This document shows, one piece after another, positions 24,581-28,771 of a DNA stretch of 28,771 nucleotides; the stretch's first letter is position 1, and each line of letters begins with the position of its first letter. The translations under genes were made by a program, and so were the position numbers. The DNA lies in contig CAYLJO010000058.1 of assembly GCA_964383905.1 (NCBI GenBank), positions 1-28,771 on the forward strand. The letters are read 5' to 3'. This DNA comes from CAYLJO01 sp964383905 (GTDB lineage: Bacteria; Acidobacteriota; Blastocatellia; Pyrinomonadales; Pyrinomonadaceae). A model generated the notes under the pieces. It did not search any database. It saw only the letters and a list, made by a program, of their open reading frames with translations, and was not told the origin of the DNA.

Positions 24581-24610
24581 TAAACACGCGTTCGATCTAA
24601 GGTTTATAAT
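24581..24610 (+). promoter_or_regulatory. Candidate promoter upstream of repeat copy 2
   Basis: A perfect TATAAT (24605-24610) lies 18 nt after TAAACA (24581-24586; four of six match TTGACA). A transcript from here would begin about 30 nt before the 125-nt repeat and read through it into the amidohydrolase gene, about 265 nt further on. Confidence 0.4.
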
Positions 24611-24645
24611 GTCCCTGTTAGCTTAAGCCCGGTCCTGGTTTTGAA

Positions 24646-24771
24646 GATGACTATTGGCCTGCTTTTTAAGTCCCGAAGGGACGTCATGTTTATAGTCCTC
24701 AGGAAGATCAAGGATCTAAACCCCGGAGGAGCGACATGTTCTACGTCAATTTAATCTCACCGGTGAGATAG
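24646..24771 (+). repeat. Dispersed structured repeat of about 125 nt, copy 2
   Basis: Second copy of the element at 8973-9095, same orientation. It contains TCCCGAAGGGA, the CATGTTTATAG block, the GGAGGAGCGACATGTT core and the perfect 14-nt palindrome TCTCACCGGTGAGA at its end. The two halves AGGGACGTCATGTT and AGGAGCGACATGTT look like an internal duplication. Conservation across 126 nt with hairpins intact suggests a mobile or RNA-structured element. Confidence 0.75.
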
Positions 24772-24881
24772 AATAGGCTGCCCCGGCAGAGACCGCCAGG
24801 AGGAGTGTGAGGTCCGAACCGCACCGCTTGACCGGCACAGGCGGTTAAGCCGGCACGCATGCCGCTTTTTACAGACGAGAA

Positions 24882-26510
24882 ATGATGAGGAAATTCATCC
24901 ATCTTATATTTCTCAGCGTATTGCTTTCTTTTCCTGCTTTCGGACAGCAAGCGCCGGCAGATCTGATTCTGCTTAACGGCAAGGTTTTCACCGCCGACCC
25001 GGCGAGACCTTCCGCCGAAGCCGTCGCCATCCGCGGCGGGCGCATCATTGCCGTCGGGACGTCGGCGGAGATGGAAAAACTCGCCGGGGCAACGACGCGG
25101 CGCGTTGATTTGCTGGAGCGCACGGTCGTCCCCGGTTTCAATGACGCGCACTTTCATTTTGGCCCTGACCCGCAAGGCTTCCATTTGCAATTCAAAACAA
25201 TGGAGCCGAGTTGGGAAGAGACCGTCGGGGCGATTGAGGCGGCGGTCAAACAAGCTCCGGCGGGAACTTGGATTTTCGGCCATGTGGGGCATGACGTCGT
25301 TCTCAGCCCGGAAGTCACACGCTTCGCGCTCGACCGAATTGCGCCGGATCATCCCGTCCTGCTTCGCGCCTACTACGGGCACGGCTACATCATTAACTCA
25401 AAGGCAATGCCGCTTCTGCAGATCGAAGAAGAACCCGACCCCGCGGGAGGCTATTATGAACGGGTCGTGGCCTCGAAGAGAATCAACGGGAGGTTCGGTG
25501 AGTACGCCGAATGGAAGCCGAACCGCATCCTGGTCAATCAGGTTCCAGATGAAGACGTCGTAAAAGGTCTGAGGGCATTAGCGGACGAGGCCGTGCGCTA
25601 CGGAATTACTTCAATGCAAATTATGCCTTCGATGCCGGTTGACAGGTTCGCCCGCCTGCTCGTCGAAGCGGATTTGCCGATTCGCGTCCGCGCCATTCCT
25701 TTCCCGATGACGACACCGCAGCGACGCGATTTATCGGAGATCCGTCAGCTTTCAAAACTCAAATTTCCGCGGTCGAAAGTGACGGTGAGCGGGATCAAAT
25801 GGGTCCTCGACGGGACGCCGTTGGAACGCGGCGCGGCGTTGCGCCGGCCTTATAACGACCGCCCCGGTTGGAGCGGCAAACTCAATTTTCCCGAGAGCGA
25901 AATCGCCGTCATGGTTAAAGAATCGCTCGATTTCAAGCAGTCGCTTCTGTTGCATTGCGTCGGTGATAGGACCGTTGAGTCCGTTTTCAAAGCGCTGGAA
26001 AGCTACGGGGCGAAAATTGATTGGAATCGGAAGCGAATGCGAATCGAACACGGCGACGGCCTGATCGATGATTTGATCCCGCGCGCCCGGCGCCTGGGCG
26101 TGATTGTCGTGCAAAATCCCACGCATTTCAGTGAGCCCGAGCTGTTTCATCGGCGTTGGGGGACGGGGATGATGCCTCTTCGGTCGTTGATCGAGGCCGG
26201 AATTCCGGTCGCGATTGGCTCAGACGGCCCCATGAACCCTTTTTTGAATATCATGTTTGCGACGATTCACCCGTACCGGCCGGCGGAAGCCATCACGCGC
26301 GAACAAGCCGTCCGCGCTTACACGTACGGGTCGGCTTTCGCGGAATTTGCCGAGAACGAGAAAGGCACGATCACAAAGGGCAAGCTGGCGGATTTGGCGG
26401 TGCTTTCGCAAGACGTCTTCCGTGCGCCCGTGCCGAAATTGCCAAAAACAGGAAGCATCCTAACGATTGTCGGCGGCAAGGTTGTTTATGACGCAAATGT
26501 TTTGAAGTAG
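24882..26510 (+). CDS. Exported amidohydrolase family 3 (YtcJ-like) protein
   Basis: The 542-residue metal-dependent hydrolase has a signal peptide (about 1-21, ending F-P-A-F-G-Q), hence periplasmic. The small beta domain (27-82) precedes the TIM barrel. Metal-binding residues are in the expected order: H90 and H92 (N-D-A-H-F-H-F), H358 (L-L-H-C-V-G-D), H390 (R-I-E-H-G-D) and D448 (G-S-D-G-P-M). The sequence closes with G-K-L-A-D-L-A-V-L, typical of the family. YtcJ-type enzymes hydrolyse amide or similar C-N bonds, but the substrate is not predictable. Two adjacent ATGs (24882 and 24885) are possible, with only a weak ribosome site. Upstream lie repeat copy 2 and a candidate promoter. Confidence 0.9.
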   Translation: MMRKFIHLIFLSVLLSFPAFGQQAPADLILLNGKVFTADPARPSAEAVAIRGGRIIAVGTSAEMEKLAGATTRRVDLLERTVVPGFNDAHFHFGPDPQGFHLQFKTMEPSWEETVGAIEAAVKQAPAGTWIFGHVGHDVVLSPEVTRFALDRIAPDHPVLLRAYYGHGYIINSKAMPLLQIEEEPDPAGGYYERVVASKRINGRFGEYAEWKPNRILVNQVPDEDVVKGLRALADEAVRYGITSMQIMPSMPVDRFARLLVEADLPIRVRAIPFPMTTPQRRDLSEIRQLSKLKFPRSKVTVSGIKWVLDGTPLERGAALRRPYNDRPGWSGKLNFPESEIAVMVKESLDFKQSLLLHCVGDRTVESVFKALESYGAKIDWNRKRMRIEHGDGLIDDLIPRARRLGVIVVQNPTHFSEPELFHRRWGTGMMPLRSLIEAGIPVAIGSDGPMNPFLNIMFATIHPYRPAEAITREQAVRAYTYGSAFAEFAENEKGTITKGKLADLAVLSQDVFRAPVPKLPKTGSILTIVGGKVVYDANVLK

Positions 26511-26522
26511 CAGGAGACATCA

Positions 26523-26544
26523 GAGCCGGTACGCCTTAACCGGC
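26523..26544 (+). terminator. Hairpin after the amidohydrolase gene, weak terminator candidate
   Basis: AGCCGGT and ACCGGCT pair perfectly around an 8-nt loop, starting 12 nt after the stop codon. No T run follows, so termination would be weak or Rho-dependent. The gap to pepE is 93 bp. Confidence 0.35.
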
Positions 26545-26603
26545 TGTACCGCTATCCGCGGTTAATGACAATCTATTAACAGGCCCTTTTAACTGGAACG
26601 CGA

Positions 26604-27320
26604 ATGTCCTCCAAAAGATTACTATTGCTCAGCAACTCCACCAATTACGGCGAGCCTTACCTTGAATATCCACAAAGCGCTATCACGGACTTTCTCGGCA
26701 CGGAGGTAAGGACAGTCCTTTTCATCCCCTATGCCGGCATCCGCATGTCATTCGACGATTACGCCGCAACGGTGCGGCAACGGTTCGAGGCTATGGGCTA
26801 CAAGCTTGATTCTATCCACCGGGCCGGTGATCCTGTGGCCGCCGTGAGGAGCGCACAGGCCGTCGCGGTCGGCGGCGGCAATACTTTTCATCTGCTGCGC
26901 GGCCTGTACGAAGCAGGTATCCTCGATGTGATTCGCGAGCGTGTCGAAGCCGGCGTGCCGTATATCGGATGGAGCGCCGGATCAAATGTCGCCTGCCCCA
27001 CGATCAAGACGACGAACGACATGCCGGTCGTCGAGCCGCCAAGCTTGAATGCCCTCGGTCTCGTCCCCTTTCAGATCAACCCACATTACACAGACGATCA
27101 CCCCGCCGGGCACAACGGCGAAACCAGGGCGCAGCGGATCATTGAGTTCACCGAGCTGAATCCCGGTACTTTTGTGGCTGGCCTCCGCGAAGGCACGATG
27201 TTGAGAATTGAGGGTTCAGATATTAGACTGCTCGGCAGTCAGCCCGTGAGAATATTTATTAAAGGCAGGCAGCCCGTCGATTATAGTCCCAACGAATCAC
27301 TGCAGTTTCTTTTGCATTGA
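26604..27320 (+). CDS. pepE: Dipeptidase E (alpha-aspartyl dipeptidase, peptidase S51)
   Basis: The 238-residue cytosolic serine peptidase splits dipeptides with an N-terminal aspartate. The whole sequence follows E. coli PepE: L-L-L-L-S-N-S-T at the start, G-G-G-N-T-F, G-W-S-A-G-S-N, T-T-N-D-M-P and Q-I-N-P-H. The triad S124, D139 and H161 corresponds to E. coli S120, D135 and H157, each shifted by four. Length is normal. The ribosome site is weak (GGAA). thyA starts 16 nt after the stop, so these genes probably share a transcript. Confidence 0.95.
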   Translation: MSSKRLLLLSNSTNYGEPYLEYPQSAITDFLGTEVRTVLFIPYAGIRMSFDDYAATVRQRFEAMGYKLDSIHRAGDPVAAVRSAQAVAVGGGNTFHLLRGLYEAGILDVIRERVEAGVPYIGWSAGSNVACPTIKTTNDMPVVEPPSLNALGLVPFQINPHYTDDHPAGHNGETRAQRIIEFTELNPGTFVAGLREGTMLRIEGSDIRLLGSQPVRIFIKGRQPVDYSPNESLQFLLH

Positions 27321-27336
27321 TTAAAGTAATCTTGGA

Positions 27337-28185
27337 ATGAAACAGTATCACGACCTACTCAAATCAATTCTCGCGCACGGCAAAGAGCACCGCGACCGGA
27401 CCGGGGTCGGTACGATCTCACATTTCGGGTACCAGACAAGTTTTGATTTGCGCGCCGGCTTTCCTATTGTTACGACCAAGAAGGTTCCATTCCGCTGGAT
27501 CGCGGAGGAATTATTCTGGTTTTTATCTGGAGATACCAATGAAGCAAACCTGCGCGCGAAGGGGGTAGACATCTGGGCCAAGTGGTCTGATGAAGCACAC
27601 ACCAGCCGCTTTAACCGCGCGGCGGGCGATCTTGGCCCGATCTATGGCTACCTGTGGCGTTCATTCGGCGGCCATTATCCGCAGCGGGACGGCGTAGACC
27701 AGATTGCGCGCCTCCTGAAAGAGATCCAGAATAACCCCAACTCGCGCCGCCTGATCGTCACCGGATGGGACCCGGAACAATGCGACAATGTCGATTTGCC
27801 ACCTTGCCACACCCTTTTTCAATTTAAGGTCGAACGAGAGAGAATTCTTCACTGCCAGCTCTACCAGCGTTCGGCGGATGCTTTTCTTGGCGTGCCGTTC
27901 AATATCAGTTCCTACGCCCTGCTCACACACCTCATCGCTCATGTCTGCGACCTGGAGGTCGGCGAATTCATCTACACACTCGGCGATTATCACATCTACC
28001 AGAATCACCTCGCGCAGGTCCAAGAAGTTCTCTCACGCGAGCCGCTGCCGTTGCCCCGGCTTGAGATTAAAGATGAAGGCCATCGACTGCGTGGCCTTGA
28101 GGGTCTTCTCGCGATGCACTATGAGCACTTGAATCTCGTCGGCTACCAGTCCCATGGCAAGATAGCCGCCCCGGTCGCCGTCTGA
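27337..28185 (+). CDS. thyA: Thymidylate synthase
   Basis: The 282-residue cytosolic enzyme makes dTMP from dUMP using methylene-tetrahydrofolate, producing dihydrofolate. Recognisable from end to end: D-R-T-G-V-G-T, catalytic C157 in L-P-P-C-H-T, the dUMP-binding Q-R-S-A-D-A-F-L-G-V-P-F-N, and G-D-Y-H-I-Y-Q-N-H. The C-terminus K-I-A-A-P-V-A-V matches the canonical end that closes over the active site. It is slightly longer than E. coli ThyA through an insertion around 70-110, seen in many bacteria. Only a weak TTGGA precedes the ATG, suggesting translation coupled to pepE. folA follows, which recycles its dihydrofolate product. Confidence 0.97.
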   Translation: MKQYHDLLKSILAHGKEHRDRTGVGTISHFGYQTSFDLRAGFPIVTTKKVPFRWIAEELFWFLSGDTNEANLRAKGVDIWAKWSDEAHTSRFNRAAGDLGPIYGYLWRSFGGHYPQRDGVDQIARLLKEIQNNPNSRRLIVTGWDPEQCDNVDLPPCHTLFQFKVERERILHCQLYQRSADAFLGVPFNISSYALLTHLIAHVCDLEVGEFIYTLGDYHIYQNHLAQVQEVLSREPLPLPRLEIKDEGHRLRGLEGLLAMHYEHLNLVGYQSHGKIAAPVAV

Positions 28186-28215
28186 GCCGGACTGAGAGAA
28201 GGGACATTAAAAGGT

Positions 28216-28707
28216 ATGGCCATCGTCGGCATCGTTGCTGTAGATCGAAATGGGGCCATCGGCAAGGGCGGGAAACTCCCGTGGCACTACTCCGCGGACA
28301 TGAAATTTTTTAAGGCGCAGACGACCGGTCATGCCTGCGTGATGGGCCACCACACCTGGCTTTCGCTCAAGCGACCGCTCAAGGACCGGCTGAACATCGT
28401 CTTGAGCCGGTCCTCTGATGTCGAGCCGCAGGAGTCGGTCATCGTCCTCAGGGATAAATTGTCAGTCCTCTCGCTAAAAAACTACCTCTCAGGCGATCTG
28501 TATGTGATCGGCGGCGAACAAGTCTATCGAACCTTCCTCCACGATATTGACAGGTGGATAGTGACAGAGGTTCCCTTGGCCATCGATGACGCGGATGCGT
28601 TCATACCGAAGGATTATCTGCAGGGGTTTACCCCCGGCAAATCCTTATCGCTTGAAGAGGCTCTTAATGTGAGGTTTTACGAAAGAAGGCAAGGGGTTGT
28701 TCCTTGA
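28216..28707 (+). CDS. folA: Dihydrofolate reductase
   Basis: The 163-residue cytosolic NADPH-dependent enzyme regenerates tetrahydrofolate from the dihydrofolate made by ThyA. Features: the opening V-A-V-D-R-N-G-A-I-G, the L-P-W-H segment with catalytic D28 (E. coli D27), V-M-G-H-H-T-W with the NADPH-binding turn, and V-I-G-G-E-Q-V-Y. It has the usual length. AAAAGGT is close to the ATG, 30 nt after thyA, so pepE-thyA-folA looks like one operon. No terminator is visible in the last 64 bases of the window. Confidence 0.96.
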   Translation: MAIVGIVAVDRNGAIGKGGKLPWHYSADMKFFKAQTTGHACVMGHHTWLSLKRPLKDRLNIVLSRSSDVEPQESVIVLRDKLSVLSLKNYLSGDLYVIGGEQVYRTFLHDIDRWIVTEVPLAIDDADAFIPKDYLQGFTPGKSLSLEEALNVRFYERRQGVVP

Positions 28708-28771
28708 TTTCGACTAACTAAATCAGACCTTATGAGATTGGCACAGACCAGTTCTTTCTGATACATCGGTA

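Larger units (their letters stand above)
24388..24881. other. 494-bp divergent intergenic region
   Basis: Between homoserine dehydrogenase (minus) and amidohydrolase (plus). From the left it holds an imperfect inverted repeat flanked by CTATTGC/GCAATAG (24463-24516), a GCGCTT/AAGCGC hairpin (24555-24568), a candidate promoter (24581-24610) and copy 2 of the 125-nt repeat. A 65-codon minus-strand frame (24390-24587) has no family resemblance. The last 110 bp show no further structure I can support. Confidence 0.5.

Noticed and set aside
1..28771. Defence island, CRISPR array or toxin-antitoxin module
   Set aside because: I looked for regularly spaced repeats, small overlapping gene pairs and nuclease, methylase or transposase genes on both strands and found none.

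Overview
The window is a typical stretch of a GC-rich bacterial chromosome (about 60% G+C by eye, lower between genes). It carries 17 well-supported protein genes, and I found no rRNA, tRNA, CRISPR array or transposase. My best guess at the host is an Acidobacteriota bacterium of the Blastocatellia type. The reasons are the gene content (a TolB-propeller S9 peptidase, a very large alpha-2-macroglobulin, a GlsB-type membrane protein) and short 'CCTCTGTGTCCTCTGCGCC'-style repeats between genes, which I associate with that group. This assignment is inference, not something the sequence proves.

Layout. 1-3479: two amino acid permeases of the APC superfamily on the minus strand, ending in a hairpin terminator. 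3984-4526: a glycine-rich stress protein with its own terminator. 4823-8960: an aromatic-amino-acid-decarboxylase-like PLP enzyme, an exported S9 peptidase and a START-like protein. 9246-10782: a Dabb-domain protein coupled to a membrane-anchored PHP-domain phosphoesterase. 11288-13424: an aldo/keto reductase convergent with a XylF-type sugar-binding lipoprotein that has no transporter genes beside it. 13741-14823: a solitary RecA-fold ATPase of the AAA_24/Sak4 type, followed by a large perfect inverted repeat and a terminator. 15188-15442: a GlsB/YeaQ membrane protein followed by a 19-bp perfect inverted repeat. 15877-21954: a giant secreted alpha-2-macroglobulin with an intact CxEQ thioester motif. 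22032-24387: a cysteine-desulfurase-like protein convergent with a short homoserine dehydrogenase. 24882-28707: an exported amidohydrolase, then a likely pepE-thyA-folA operon.

How the genes fit together. Many genes deal with peptides and amino acids: permeases, a decarboxylase, an exported dipeptidyl-type peptidase, alpha-aspartyl dipeptidase, homoserine dehydrogenase and a desulfurase-like enzyme. This fits a heterotroph living on peptides. ThyA and FolA form the classic dTMP/folate pair. The alpha-2-macroglobulin is a predicted trap for foreign proteases in the cell envelope.

The least explained material lies between genes. There are two families of dispersed short repeats. One is a structured element of about 125 nt, present twice with a possible degenerate inverted third copy. 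The other is a set of CTCTG/CTTTGCG repeats that always sit just 3' of a plus-strand gene and read in the same direction. I did not find a convincing new multi-gene system. The best candidates for a second look are these repeats, the solitary Sak4-like ATPase with its hairpins, the desulfurase-like protein with an unusual C-x-C active-site loop, and a low-GC patch inside the S9 peptidase gene.
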